DNA of 64,000 bases from W0P28-013 sp964570565 (GTDB taxonomy: Bacteria > Bacteroidota > Bacteroidia > Bacteroidales > Paludibacteraceae), in contig CAZMYT010000003.1 in assembly GCA_964570565.1 (NCBI GenBank), positions 186,001 to 250,000 of the forward strand, written 5' to 3'. A program made the translations under genes and the position numbers. The notes under the pieces were generated by a model. That model was not told the DNA's origin and made no database searches. It saw only the letters and a list, made by a program, of their open reading frames with translations. This document shows, piece by piece, positions 34,280-42,590 of the stretch. Every line of letters begins with the position of its first letter. Position 1 is the stretch's first letter.

Positions 34280-35416
34280 TTATCTAATACCCACGTATTG
34301 ATCGTGCAACTTACGGGCATAAACTAGCGTCTCTGAATTATCTAAGTTGATTAATTCTGGATTTAGTTTTGGTATGCGTACCAACGTGCCCACTTCTATC
34401 TTATCAGGATTTTGAAATTTTTCTTTATTGGCTTCGTAAATATAAACCCAAAAATCTTTATGTCCATAATATTTTTGAGAAATCAGCGTCAAACGACCAC
34501 CATCAGGGACACGCACTTCGGCTATAAATTCGGTATATTCACGAGGTTGATCAAACACAGACGTTTGTACAACAGGAGTTTCCGTAATAGAATCCGTAGC
34601 AGCCACTGCTACTTGTTCAACTGGTTTAGCTGGCTCGATTGCCTGTTTTGGCTGTTTATCCGATTGCCAATCTGCCACCAAATTCATCACCGACGTTTGA
34701 ATCATCGTTCCATAAAAATAGTACACAGCAAAACAACCAGCACCTAAAATATGTGCAACAAGGAGTATCCACAACCAAGTCAGTTTCCGTTTTTTAGGTT
34801 CTGGTACCATCGAAGCATTGGAAGAAATAGTATTCAACATAGGCTTTGATTCTTCAACCGTTGCCACTGGTGTATAACGACGTTCCGCCGATGGAGTTTC
34901 AACCGAAGTTGGGACATCAAGCGCCTCGTATTTAACCACTTCAGGCTCAGTTTCAACAACAGGCTCTGGTTGTATCTCCACTACTGGTTCAGTCTCATTG
35001 ATAGACGACAAAATATCTTGAATTTCAATAGCTTGCGAAGCTAATTTTTGCAAAGGCATCTCTTTCGATACCTCCACTTTTTTCACAGGAGCACCATCCA
35101 TGGACGTTGTCTCAAGATGTGCAAATGGTTCATTCACACGGTCTTTTAAACTCGTTTCAGGAACAAAAACCACTTTATAATGTCCGGCTATCTCAATAGC
35201 TTCGCCTGTTTGAACATTCACGCTACGGCGCGGTTCTACCCATTGCAAACGAAAGGTTCCGAGCCCTGTGATTTTAACGTTCTTGTCACGCAATAATCCC
35301 TCTTGAAAGATATCTTGAAATGCAGCAACAAAAGCCTCTGCATTCTTCTTGGTAATAGTGGTTCGACGTGCTAAAGCATCCGTCAAATCAGAAACATTTA
35401 CTTTTTCGTCGCTCAT
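34280..35416 (-). CDS. HU-type DNA-binding protein fused to a membrane helix and LysM domain
   Basis: A 378-residue protein. Residues 1-95 form an HU/IHF-like DNA-binding domain (LTDALARRTTITKKNAEAFV, ITGLGTFRLQWVEPRRSVN). An acidic, Pro/Glu-rich linker (about 100-205) leads to a basic stop KKRKL and one membrane helix at about 212-236. After that comes a linker and a LysM-like domain at about 298-350 (VRVPDGGRLTLISQKYYGHKDFW, KIEVGTLVRIPKL). By the positive-inside rule the HU part is cytoplasmic and the LysM part periplasmic, so it could tether DNA to peptidoglycan. Its start overlaps the preceding small HU gene by 4 bases, so the two are translationally coupled. Confidence 0.88.
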   Translation of the reverse strand: MSDEKVNVSDLTDALARRTTITKKNAEAFVAAFQDIFQEGLLRDKNVKITGLGTFRLQWVEPRRSVNVQTGEAIEIAGHYKVVFVPETSLKDRVNEPFAHLETTSMDGAPVKKVEVSKEMPLQKLASQAIEIQDILSSINETEPVVEIQPEPVVETEPEVVKYEALDVPTSVETPSAERRYTPVATVEESKPMLNTISSNASMVPEPKKRKLTWLWILLVAHILGAGCFAVYYFYGTMIQTSVMNLVADWQSDKQPKQAIEPAKPVEQVAVAATDSITETPVVQTSVFDQPREYTEFIAEVRVPDGGRLTLISQKYYGHKDFWVYIYEANKEKFQNPDKIEVGTLVRIPKLNPELINLDNSETLVYARKLHDQYVGIR

Positions 35417-35700
35417 GATTGTGATTGATTTTTAAGTTTGTCTTTGAACGTGCCTGTAACACGAAATGCGGGAGTCAATTTTTGTGGCACCAACATACGC
35501 TTTTGAGTCGTTGGATTAACTGATACACGTGACTCCTTTTTACGGACCTCAAGTACACCAACTCCCAGAAAAGCAACCTGCTTTCCTTCAGTTAATTGCA
35601 CATTAACTTCCTCAACAAATGCAGCTAAATGTGCAGCTGTCTCTTTTTGAGAGATACCTAATTTTTTAGACAGTTCTGCCTGTAATTCTTTGTTGTTCAC
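35413..35700 (-). CDS. Small HU family DNA-binding protein
   Basis: A 95-residue HU-fold protein (LQAELSKKLGISQKETAAHLAAFV, FLGVGVLEVRKKESRVSVNP, FRVTGTFKDKL). HU proteins bend and compact DNA as dimers. The arm region normally carrying GRNP reads VSVNPTTQKRM here. It overlaps the HU-TM-LysM gene by four bases, so the two products may form a heterodimer that would pull this protein to the membrane; that is inference. Confidence 0.9.
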   Translation of the reverse strand: MNNKELQAELSKKLGISQKETAAHLAAFVEEVNVQLTEGKQVAFLGVGVLEVRKKESRVSVNPTTQKRMLVPQKLTPAFRVTGTFKDKLKNQSQS

Positions 35701-35728
35701 GACAAGTATATTAAGTTAAAAGATGGGT

Positions 35729-35759
35729 GCAAGTTACATTTTTTTTTGAAATGTACAAA
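35729..35759 (-). promoter_or_regulatory. Promoter of the two-gene HU operon
   Basis: On the minus strand TTTG at 35759-35756, a 19-base spacer, then TAACTTGC at 35736-35729, a near match to TAnnTTTG. It lies 29 bases before the HU start codon. Confidence 0.55.
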
Positions 35760-35760
35760 C

Positions 35761-37059
35761 TCACACTTTAAAATCGCCATATAAATCAAAAGTATCGGCA
35801 CGCGTTATAGTGATTGGATATAAAGCCCCTATTTCTAATGCTGGATTTGATTCAATAGGAATCAAGACTTCGCCATCGACTTCGGGAGAATCATATTCAG
35901 TACGACCAATAAAGTATTCTCCTTCCTGACGGTCAATCATAACACGTAACGTACGACCAACTTTCTGTTCATTAAGTTCAGCAGCAATGCCTTCTTGTAT
36001 CGACATTATTTCGTCCACACGTTGTTGTTTCACGTCAAACGGAATGTCGTCGGAATAGGTTTTATTAGAATAGGTTCCTTCCTCATCGGAATACGCAAAA
36101 GCGCCTAATCGCTCAAAACGAATGTCACGTATAAATTGTTTGAGTTGTTCTACATCATCTTCTGTTTCACCAGGATGACCTAGCAATAACGTAGTCCTCA
36201 AATGAATACCGGGAACTTCTTCCCGCAGACGATGCATTAATTCATACGTTTGCTGAGATGTTATGTGTCGGCGCATCTTAGTCAACATATTATCAGAAAT
36301 ATGTTGTAAGGCAATATCTAAATAGTTACAAACATTGTCACGCTCGCGCATAACACGTAACAAATCGAATGGGAATTGTGCAGGATAGGCATAATGCAAA
36401 CGAAGCCATTCCACACCTGGAATATCAGATAAACGCTCTACTAACTCTGGTAACTTGAGCGATTTATACAAATCCATACCATAGTAGGACAAATCTTGCG
36501 CAATAATTTGAAATTCCTTAACACCTTGAGAGGTCAACCAACGCACTTCTTGTTCTATATCCTCCATAGAACGACTTTGATGATGACCTGTTATGATAGG
36601 AATAGCGCAATAAGAACACATACGATTACAACCTTCCGAAATCTTAACGTAAGCATAATGACGAGGTGTTGTAATAACACGTTCTAGTTGGAAATTAGGT
36701 TGAAATTGTTTGCCCAAGTCAGCCACCAATTCATTGTAATTAAATTTACCGTAGAATTTATCCACTTCAGGAATCTCAATCTGCAACTCTTTCAAATAAC
36801 GCTCAGACAAACAGCCCATAACAAACAACTGTTTTAACTGTTTGCGTTTTTTTCGCGCAGCAAACTGGAGAATCATATCAATGCTCTCTTCCTTAGCATC
36901 ACCAATAAAACCACACGTATTCACCACCACGACATCTCCATCTGGTTCTGGCGCATCGTGACGAACGGTATAGCCCACAGCTTCTAGCTGACGCATCAGG
37001 CGTTCTGTGTCCACCAAGTTTTTAGAGCAACCTAACGTTATAAAATCTATCAGTATCAT
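35761..37059 (-). CDS. rimO: RimO, ribosomal protein uS12 methylthiotransferase
   Basis: A 432-residue radical-SAM enzyme that adds a methylthio group to an aspartate of ribosomal protein uS12. The N-terminal MTTase domain has its cluster cysteines in TLGCSKNLVDT, NTCGFIGDAK and MGCLSERY; the radical-SAM motif is GCNRMCSYCAIP (CxxxCxxC); a TRAM domain follows at the C-terminus (about 365-432, VMIDRQEGEYFIGRTEYDSPEVDGEV-type region). Start at 37059. It lies 5 bases after ftsY. Confidence 0.96.
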   Translation of the reverse strand: MILIDFITLGCSKNLVDTERLMRQLEAVGYTVRHDAPEPDGDVVVVNTCGFIGDAKEESIDMILQFAARKKRKQLKQLFVMGCLSERYLKELQIEIPEVDKFYGKFNYNELVADLGKQFQPNFQLERVITTPRHYAYVKISEGCNRMCSYCAIPIITGHHQSRSMEDIEQEVRWLTSQGVKEFQIIAQDLSYYGMDLYKSLKLPELVERLSDIPGVEWLRLHYAYPAQFPFDLLRVMRERDNVCNYLDIALQHISDNMLTKMRRHITSQQTYELMHRLREEVPGIHLRTTLLLGHPGETEDDVEQLKQFIRDIRFERLGAFAYSDEEGTYSNKTYSDDIPFDVKQQRVDEIMSIQEGIAAELNEQKVGRTLRVMIDRQEGEYFIGRTEYDSPEVDGEVLIPIESNPALEIGALYPITITRADTFDLYGDFKV

Positions 37060-37064
37060 AAATT

Positions 37065-38015
37065 TTAACCAAGTAAAGAGTCAACAAACTCTTCTTTATT
37101 AAACAATTGCAAATGCTCCAACCCTTCGCCCAGACCGATATATTTTACAGGCACTTTAAATTGATCTGAAATACCAATAACCACACCGCCTTTAGCCGTA
37201 CCGTCCAATTTGGTAATGGCCAACGCGGTCACCTGAGTCGCTTTGGTAAATTGTTTGGCTTGTTCAAAAGCATTTTGTCCAGTCGAGCCATCGAGCACCA
37301 AAAGCACTTCATGCGGTGTATCGGGCACCACTTTACTCATCACATTACGAATTTTAGTCAACTCATTCATTAAGTTAACCTTATTATGCAAACGACCAGC
37401 GGTATCAATAATTACAACATCCGCATCATTCGTTTTAGCCGACATAAGTGTATCGTAAGCGACAGAAGCCGGATCTGCTCCCATTTTTTGTCTGATAACA
37501 GGAACACCTACCCGATCGCCCCAGATAGAAAGTTGTTCAATAGCCGCCGCACGAAAAGTATCGGCTGCGCCTAAATATACTTTTTTACCAGCCAGTGTAA
37601 ATTGATAAGCCAATTTCCCTATTGTAGTAGTTTTACCTACTCCATTAACCCCAACCACCATAATTACATAAGGCTTAGCTGGTAATTCAGCTCCAAAATC
37701 AAGAGCAGTAGTTGTTTCATTTTCGGCCAACAACTTAACTATTTCGTCCTTGAGAATTACATTTAATTCGGCCGTGTTAATGTACTTATCACGAGCCACA
37801 CGTTCTTCGATACGCTCTATAATACGCAACGTAGTTTCCACGCCGACGTCAGATGTAACAAGAGCTTCTTCCAAGTTATCAAGTACCTCTTCATCGACTC
37901 GTGATTTACCCGCTACAGCGCGCGTCAATTTTTCAAACACATTCTCCTTGGTTTTTGACAACCCAGAATCAAGCGTTTCTTTCTTTTCTTTGCTGAAAAA
38001 ATTAAAAAATCCCAT
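37065..38015 (-). CDS. ftsY: FtsY, signal recognition particle receptor
   Basis: A 316-residue SRP-type GTPase that docks SRP-ribosome complexes at the membrane. A short N-terminal basic/hydrophobic segment (MGFFNFFSKEKKE) stands in for the long A domain of E. coli; then come the N domain and the G domain with VVGVNGVGKTTTIGKLA, DTFRAAAIEQL, DTAGRLHN, TKLDGTAKGG. Downstream of the DUF4295 gene but preceded by its own terminator and promoter. Confidence 0.97.
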   Translation of the reverse strand: MGFFNFFSKEKKETLDSGLSKTKENVFEKLTRAVAGKSRVDEEVLDNLEEALVTSDVGVETTLRIIERIEERVARDKYINTAELNVILKDEIVKLLAENETTTALDFGAELPAKPYVIMVVGVNGVGKTTTIGKLAYQFTLAGKKVYLGAADTFRAAAIEQLSIWGDRVGVPVIRQKMGADPASVAYDTLMSAKTNDADVVIIDTAGRLHNKVNLMNELTKIRNVMSKVVPDTPHEVLLVLDGSTGQNAFEQAKQFTKATQVTALAITKLDGTAKGGVVIGISDQFKVPVKYIGLGEGLEHLQLFNKEEFVDSLLG

Positions 38016-38042
38016 AATTCTTTCTTTATTCTAAATTAAAGA

Positions 38043-38074
38043 CAAAAATACAATTTTTTCTCGATTTTATCAAT
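38043..38074 (-). promoter_or_regulatory. Candidate promoter of ftsY-rimO
   Basis: On the minus strand ATTG at 38074-38071, a 20-base spacer, then TATTTTTG at 38050-38043, 28 bases before the ftsY ATG. The -33 part is one base off TTTG. Confidence 0.5.
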
Positions 38075-38110
38075 AAAAAAATCCTCATATCTTCGATACA
38101 AGGATTCTTT
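38074..38110 (-). terminator. Terminator or attenuator between the DUF4295 gene and ftsY
   Basis: ATCCT (38081-38085) pairs with AGGAT (38101-38105), with an inner stem TATC/GATA around TTC. On the minus strand a T-run follows the stem. It would end most rpmB-rpmG-DUF4295 transcripts before ftsY. Confidence 0.75.
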
Positions 38111-38134
38111 TATTATTGTAAAGATAATAATATC

Positions 38135-38287
38135 TTATTTAGCGAAAAAATCTTTTACTTTTTCGTTTAATACCATTTCTTCGTGGAACACATAAGCTCC
38201 CGTTTTTGGTGATTTCACCATCTTGATTACTTTGGCGTAACCACGACCTTCACCTCTTTGCAACGATGCAACCGCTTTCTTTGCCAT
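38135..38287 (-). CDS. DUF4295 small ribosome-operon protein
   Basis: A 50-residue basic protein (begins MAKKAVASLQRGEGRGYAKV, ends KVKDFFAK) read directly from the minus strand with an ATG at 38287 and TAA at 38135. It matches the DUF4295 family as I know it, a Bacteroidota-specific small protein always found after rpmB-rpmG. Its place among ribosomal-protein genes and its basic composition suggest a ribosome-associated role; no function is established to my knowledge. It lies 11 bases after rpmG. Confidence 0.88.
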   Translation of the reverse strand: MAKKAVASLQRGEGRGYAKVIKMVKSPKTGAYVFHEEMVLNEKVKDFFAK

Positions 38288-38298
38288 AGTAGTTTATC

Positions 38299-38487
38299 TT
38301 ATTTAATTTCTTTGTGAACAGTTACTCTTTTCAAAATCGGATTATACTTTTTAAGCTCTAAACGCTCAGTCGTATTTTTACGATTTTTGGTGGTAATATA
38401 ACGAGAAGTACCCGGCATACCACTATCTTTATGCTCTGTGCATTCCAAAATCACTTGGACTCTTGCTTCTTTTGATTTTTTAGCCAT
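38299..38487 (-). CDS. rpmG: 50S ribosomal protein bL33
   Basis: A 62-residue basic protein (VQVILECTEHKDSG, YITTKNRKNTTERLELKKYNP, RVTVHKEIK) of the large subunit. It has a single Cys rather than the four-Cys zinc ribbon, so it is the zinc-independent form. Lies between rpmB (18 bases upstream) and the DUF4295 gene. Confidence 0.97.
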   Translation of the reverse strand: MAKKSKEARVQVILECTEHKDSGMPGTSRYITTKNRKNTTERLELKKYNPILKRVTVHKEIK

Positions 38488-38505
38488 TTTGCTTTTCTCC
38501 TAAAA

Positions 38506-38766
38506 TTAAGCGATGATACGAATATTTTTCCAATCGCAATACCCTTTGGCTACAGCATCTTTAAGAGCAGCATCCAAACCTTTTTTGTTAATGGTACGAA
38601 GACCAGCAGCCGAAACTTTAAGGCTAATCCAGCATTCTTGCTCTACATAATAGAACTTTTTAGCAAACAAATTCACGTCAAATGTACGTTTTGTACGACG
38701 TTTTGAGTGTGAAACATTGTTTCCAACCATTGCTTTTTTACCGGTAATCTGACAAATTTTTGACAT
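38506..38766 (-). CDS. rpmB: 50S ribosomal protein bL28
   Basis: An 86-residue protein beginning MSKICQITGKKAMVGNNVSH, the standard bL28 N-terminus, with NLFAKKFYYVEQECWISLKVS and a C-terminal helix. The frame runs to 38814, but that part overlaps the promoter at 38812-38843, so the ATG at 38766 is the true start. First gene of the rpmB-rpmG-DUF4295 unit. Confidence 0.97.
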   Translation of the reverse strand: MSKICQITGKKAMVGNNVSHSKRRTKRTFDVNLFAKKFYYVEQECWISLKVSAAGLRTINKKGLDAALKDAVAKGYCDWKNIRIIA

Positions 38767-38811
38767 TTTACTATTATATTTTTGCGTTTTACATTCCCTG
38801 AAAAGAGTGTG

Positions 38812-38843
38812 CAAAGGTAATATATTATTTCTTATTGGGCAAG
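38812..38843 (-). promoter_or_regulatory. Promoter of rpmB-rpmG-DUF4295
   Basis: On the minus strand TACCTTTG at 38819-38812, exact to TAnnTTTG, with CTTG at 38843-38840 after a 20-base spacer. It lies 46 bases before the rpmB ATG. Confidence 0.7.
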
Positions 38844-38888
38844 TGTTTTAGAAATAATTTTCAAAAAAGTGAAAATCAATACGTCTTT

Positions 38889-40208
38889 CTACTTAACACC
38901 AATACCTTCGTACACAAAACCCGCCTCACGTAATTCGTTGCCATCGTAAATGTTACGACCATCAATGATGATATTTCCAGCCATGGCTTTACGCACTACC
39001 GACCAATTTGGAGCACGAAATTCTTTCCATTCTGTAACCAAAAAGAGCGCTTCCGCATCGTTCACAGCATCATAAATATCCGAGGCATAGTAGACTGTAT
39101 CGCCCAATTGTTTGTGCGCTTCTTCCATGGCAATCGGGTCGTAGACTTTAACCTTGCAACCTACAGCTAACAAAGCGTTAGCAAGCACAACAGAAGGCGC
39201 CTCACGCATATCATCGGTATTAGGTTTAAAGGATAAGCCCCACAGTGCAACAGTAGCACCTTTTAATTGATCTAAGGAGATATATTTCTGTAATTTACGA
39301 AACAAAATTGTTTTTTGAGACTCATTCACTAACTCTACAGCTTGAAGCACTCCCATTGGAACGCCATATTCATTTCCCGTTTTAATCAACGCTTTCACGT
39401 CTTTAGGGAAACACGACCCGCCATAACCACAGCCTGCATATAAAAATTTCGAACCGATACGTCCATCAGCACCAATACCTTTGCGTACCATATTGATATC
39501 TGCACCAACTTTATCACACAAATTAGCAACATCATTCATAAAACTAATGCGAGTGGCCAACATGGCATTGGCAGCATATTTTGTCATCTCAGCAGAAGCT
39601 ACGTCCATAAAAATAACTCGGAAATTATTCAATAAAAATGGACGATATAAACGCGATAAAACTTCTTTTGCTTTTTCAGAATCAACGCCTACCACCACTC
39701 TATCGGGCGTCATAAAATCTTTAATAGCATCACCTTCTTTAAGAAATTCAGGATTAGAGGCTACATCAAACGAAATATCAACGCCACGTTTATCCAATTC
39801 TGCCTGAATAGTTTGTTTTACTAATTTAGCGGTACCAACAGGCACGGTACTTTTATCCACTATCAAACAGTATTGTGATAAATTTTCGCCAATAGTTTTG
39901 GCTACTTGTAGGACGTATTTTAAGTCGGCACTACCATCAACACTAGTTGGCGTACCAACTGCGATAAATAAGACGGCAGCATCAGCTAATGCTTCGGGCA
40001 ACGAAGTTGTAAACGTTAAACGGCCTGCCGCTGTATTACGCACAACCATGTCGTCCAAACCTGGTTCATAAATTGGTATTTCACCTTTTTGTAAACGTGC
40101 GACTTTATTGGCATCTACGTCAACGCACTGAACATGCATACCCATTTCGGCAAAACAAGTCCCCGAAACTAATCCCACATAACCGGTTCCAACAATTACT
40201 ACATTCAT
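38889..40208 (-). CDS. ugd: UDP-glucose 6-dehydrogenase
   Basis: A 439-residue enzyme that oxidises UDP-glucose to UDP-glucuronate with NAD, supplying acidic sugars for capsule or exopolysaccharide. The NAD-binding start VVIVGTGYVGLVSGTCFAEMG, the loop KSTVPVGTA, and the active-site segment YAGCGYGGSCFPKDVKAL with the catalytic Cys are present, as is the C-terminal domain (LWGLSFKPNTDDMREAPS). It follows the Wzc-like kinase gene by 5 bases and is the last gene of the polysaccharide-export operon. In other species the enzyme is activated by tyrosine phosphorylation, which may link it to that kinase. Confidence 0.95.
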   Translation of the reverse strand: MNVVIVGTGYVGLVSGTCFAEMGMHVQCVDVDANKVARLQKGEIPIYEPGLDDMVVRNTAAGRLTFTTSLPEALADAAVLFIAVGTPTSVDGSADLKYVLQVAKTIGENLSQYCLIVDKSTVPVGTAKLVKQTIQAELDKRGVDISFDVASNPEFLKEGDAIKDFMTPDRVVVGVDSEKAKEVLSRLYRPFLLNNFRVIFMDVASAEMTKYAANAMLATRISFMNDVANLCDKVGADINMVRKGIGADGRIGSKFLYAGCGYGGSCFPKDVKALIKTGNEYGVPMGVLQAVELVNESQKTILFRKLQKYISLDQLKGATVALWGLSFKPNTDDMREAPSVVLANALLAVGCKVKVYDPIAMEEAHKQLGDTVYYASDIYDAVNDAEALFLVTEWKEFRAPNWSVVRKAMAGNIIIDGRNIYDGNELREAGFVYEGIGVK

Positions 40209-40213
40209 CTGTT

Positions 40214-42580
40214 TTATTCTTTATTCATGTTATTTTCTTCAAATTCTGTCTGCACATAGTAACCACTACGGTCACCATAAGCACTATTACCGTAACCATA
40301 ACCGTTACCGTAATTTCCTAGTTTTTTGACATCTATATCATTCAAAATGAGATAAACATTAGGCACTCGGTCGGCCTTCACTTGCGAAATAAAACTCTTG
40401 AAGAACGCTTTATTCGTTTTTCCACTACGAGCTACAATCAACGTAACATCCACCAAACTCGATAACGAATAAGCATCGGCCACCAAACCCAGCGGGCTAG
40501 TATCGATAACAATGTAATCGTATCTAGTTTTCAATTCCATGATAATATTTTTCAATTTTTCGGAGCGAATAAGTTCACCAGGATTAGGAGGGATAACACC
40601 ACCTAGCAAAACATCAAACCCAAGAGTCTCGTCCTTAATAATGGCTTCATCCAATGTGATATCGCCAATCAAATGATTCACCAAGCCCTTATCATGTTTA
40701 TGCAATAAGGCAGCAACACTAGGCTTACGAAAATCGAGGTCAATCAACAATGTTTTTTTGCTTATCAAGCTGTAAACGCCGGCAAAATTAGCTGAGAAAT
40801 AAGTTTTTCCATCGCCAGACTCCGCTGAGGTCACCATGACACAAACTGGTGCTTTACGTTGTGCCACAAACTCAATGCGAGTTCGTATGATGCGTAATGA
40901 TTCCGTAAATGCTGATTTTGGAGCTATCGTTGACAAAACAGCTTTATCGCTATTGGTATGACGAACGCCACCAATCAAGGTAAACTTGGTTAATTTTTCA
41001 AGATCTTTTTCGGTACGAATAGTAACATTAAACATCTCGCGCAAAATGATGAATGCCGCAGGAAGCAACAAACCTATGATACAAAACATCATGTAAGTGC
41101 GCGATTTTTTATCGCCATTGACCAACGAAATAACACGTGCCTGTTGCAAAATAGAATTATCTGGGCTATTCGACGCTTTACGAATTTGGGCTTCAGAGCG
41201 TTTTTGTAGCAAGAATGTATAATAATTGTCGTTAATCTTATACTCACGCTCCATATTAATCATCGCATTTTCCTTTTCAGGCAATTGACGACTTTCACCT
41301 AAAGCTTTAGCATACTGTTCATTAAAACTCGTACGGTCTAAATCATATACACTACGAACATTACGTAACACCTCAAGCAACATATTGCGCACCTTCTCCA
41401 TTTGACGAGAATAGCGTTCATAATTAGGATTTTTAGGGCCAACATCTGAACGTTGTAGTTGTAATTCATTGTATTGACCGACCAAATCGAGTAAAGTAGG
41501 ATCAGAAACACCAATACTAGAAGGTGCAACTAATACATCTTCGGTTATGTTGTCCTTTAAATATTTAGAAAGATATCTAAAATAACGCTCTTTTTGATCG
41601 AGCACCATACGCTGTTCGTCCAAAGTAGTCAACTTGGTGAGCACATTACCCATGTAACTATTAACATCAATAATGTTATTTTCCCGACGGAAATCACGTA
41701 AACGACCTTCCGATTCCGAAAGCGAGCTGGCAATCAAACCTAACTGCTCATCAATAAATTCAATCGTTCGGATAGCTTCAGCATTCTTTTTATCTAAATT
41801 ATTCGCTAAAAATTCATTCGCTAAAGCATTTAAAAAATCTTGATCACGTACAATATTTTCCCCTACCAACGTGGCGCTAATAACAGAGGACATATCCCCC
41901 ACATAACTCAACGATAAACGCCCAGAAAATTCACTTTCTAATGATTCAATAGTTCTAAATTTTAGAAAAAATTTGTTCCCATCAGCCAAATTCCGCTTAC
42001 GAACGGTAGCAAACATAAGCGAATGTTCAAAAGGAACTCCAAATTTACCTTTGATCACTATCGGCTTATCACTTTCGCCGTCAGCTGTTAACGTAAACGT
42101 GTTGTCGTCAATTACATTACACTCAAATTCATACCCATAAGCTCGCTCATCCAAATATGCCAACTCAATACTTATAGGTTCTCTACCATACAAGCTATTA
42201 GTTTTAAAACGTCCACGGGTATAATAATCCACCCCAAATGGTAACTTATTCAGCGTTTGACGAATCAAGTCGAAAGAGCCCAACAATAGTAATTGGTTAT
42301 TACTATTGCGATAATTGTTATTCACGCCAAATCCCTGCATAAAATTATACTGATTGGCCGAATTATCTTCAATAACAATTTTCGTCTCGGTAACATATTG
42401 CGGCACCCAACTACGATTTTGGAAATAGGCAATTCCCAACGCTATAACAACTCCAGCAACAAACAAATACCAATTACGTAAAAAGCGTATAATCCACTCC
42501 ATAAAATTGAATGACGAGTTGTCGTCGTCATCAAAAATGGGTTGATTAGGTTGCGTATTTTCAGGATAATAATTTTCCAT
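40214..42580 (-). CDS. Wzc-like polysaccharide co-polymerase and BY-kinase
   Basis: A 788-residue inner-membrane protein controlling capsule/exopolysaccharide chain length and export. It has an N-terminal membrane helix (about 30-50), a large periplasmic Wzz-type domain with coiled coils, a second helix (about 500-520) and a cytoplasmic BY-kinase with Walker A (ESGDGKT, about 587-593), Walker A' (LLIDLDFRKP) and Walker B (YIVIDTSPLG). The tail (about 755-776) is rich in Tyr and Gly (YGNGYGYG, SAYGDRSGYY), the expected autophosphorylation cluster. ATG 42580 is used; a frame to 42607 overlaps the upstream gene. Confidence 0.94.
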   Translation of the reverse strand: MENYYPENTQPNQPIFDDDDNSSFNFMEWIIRFLRNWYLFVAGVVIALGIAYFQNRSWVPQYVTETKIVIEDNSANQYNFMQGFGVNNNYRNSNNQLLLLGSFDLIRQTLNKLPFGVDYYTRGRFKTNSLYGREPISIELAYLDERAYGYEFECNVIDDNTFTLTADGESDKPIVIKGKFGVPFEHSLMFATVRKRNLADGNKFFLKFRTIESLESEFSGRLSLSYVGDMSSVISATLVGENIVRDQDFLNALANEFLANNLDKKNAEAIRTIEFIDEQLGLIASSLSESEGRLRDFRRENNIIDVNSYMGNVLTKLTTLDEQRMVLDQKERYFRYLSKYLKDNITEDVLVAPSSIGVSDPTLLDLVGQYNELQLQRSDVGPKNPNYERYSRQMEKVRNMLLEVLRNVRSVYDLDRTSFNEQYAKALGESRQLPEKENAMINMEREYKINDNYYTFLLQKRSEAQIRKASNSPDNSILQQARVISLVNGDKKSRTYMMFCIIGLLLPAAFIILREMFNVTIRTEKDLEKLTKFTLIGGVRHTNSDKAVLSTIAPKSAFTESLRIIRTRIEFVAQRKAPVCVMVTSAESGDGKTYFSANFAGVYSLISKKTLLIDLDFRKPSVAALLHKHDKGLVNHLIGDITLDEAIIKDETLGFDVLLGGVIPPNPGELIRSEKLKNIIMELKTRYDYIVIDTSPLGLVADAYSLSSLVDVTLIVARSGKTNKAFFKSFISQVKADRVPNVYLILNDIDVKKLGNYGNGYGYGNSAYGDRSGYYVQTEFEENNMNKE

Positions 42581-42590
42581 AATTTCAAAT

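Noticed and set aside
38857..38876. ATTTTC/GAAAAT stem after ugd
   Set aside because: All but one pair are A-T in AT-rich DNA; too weak to call a terminator.
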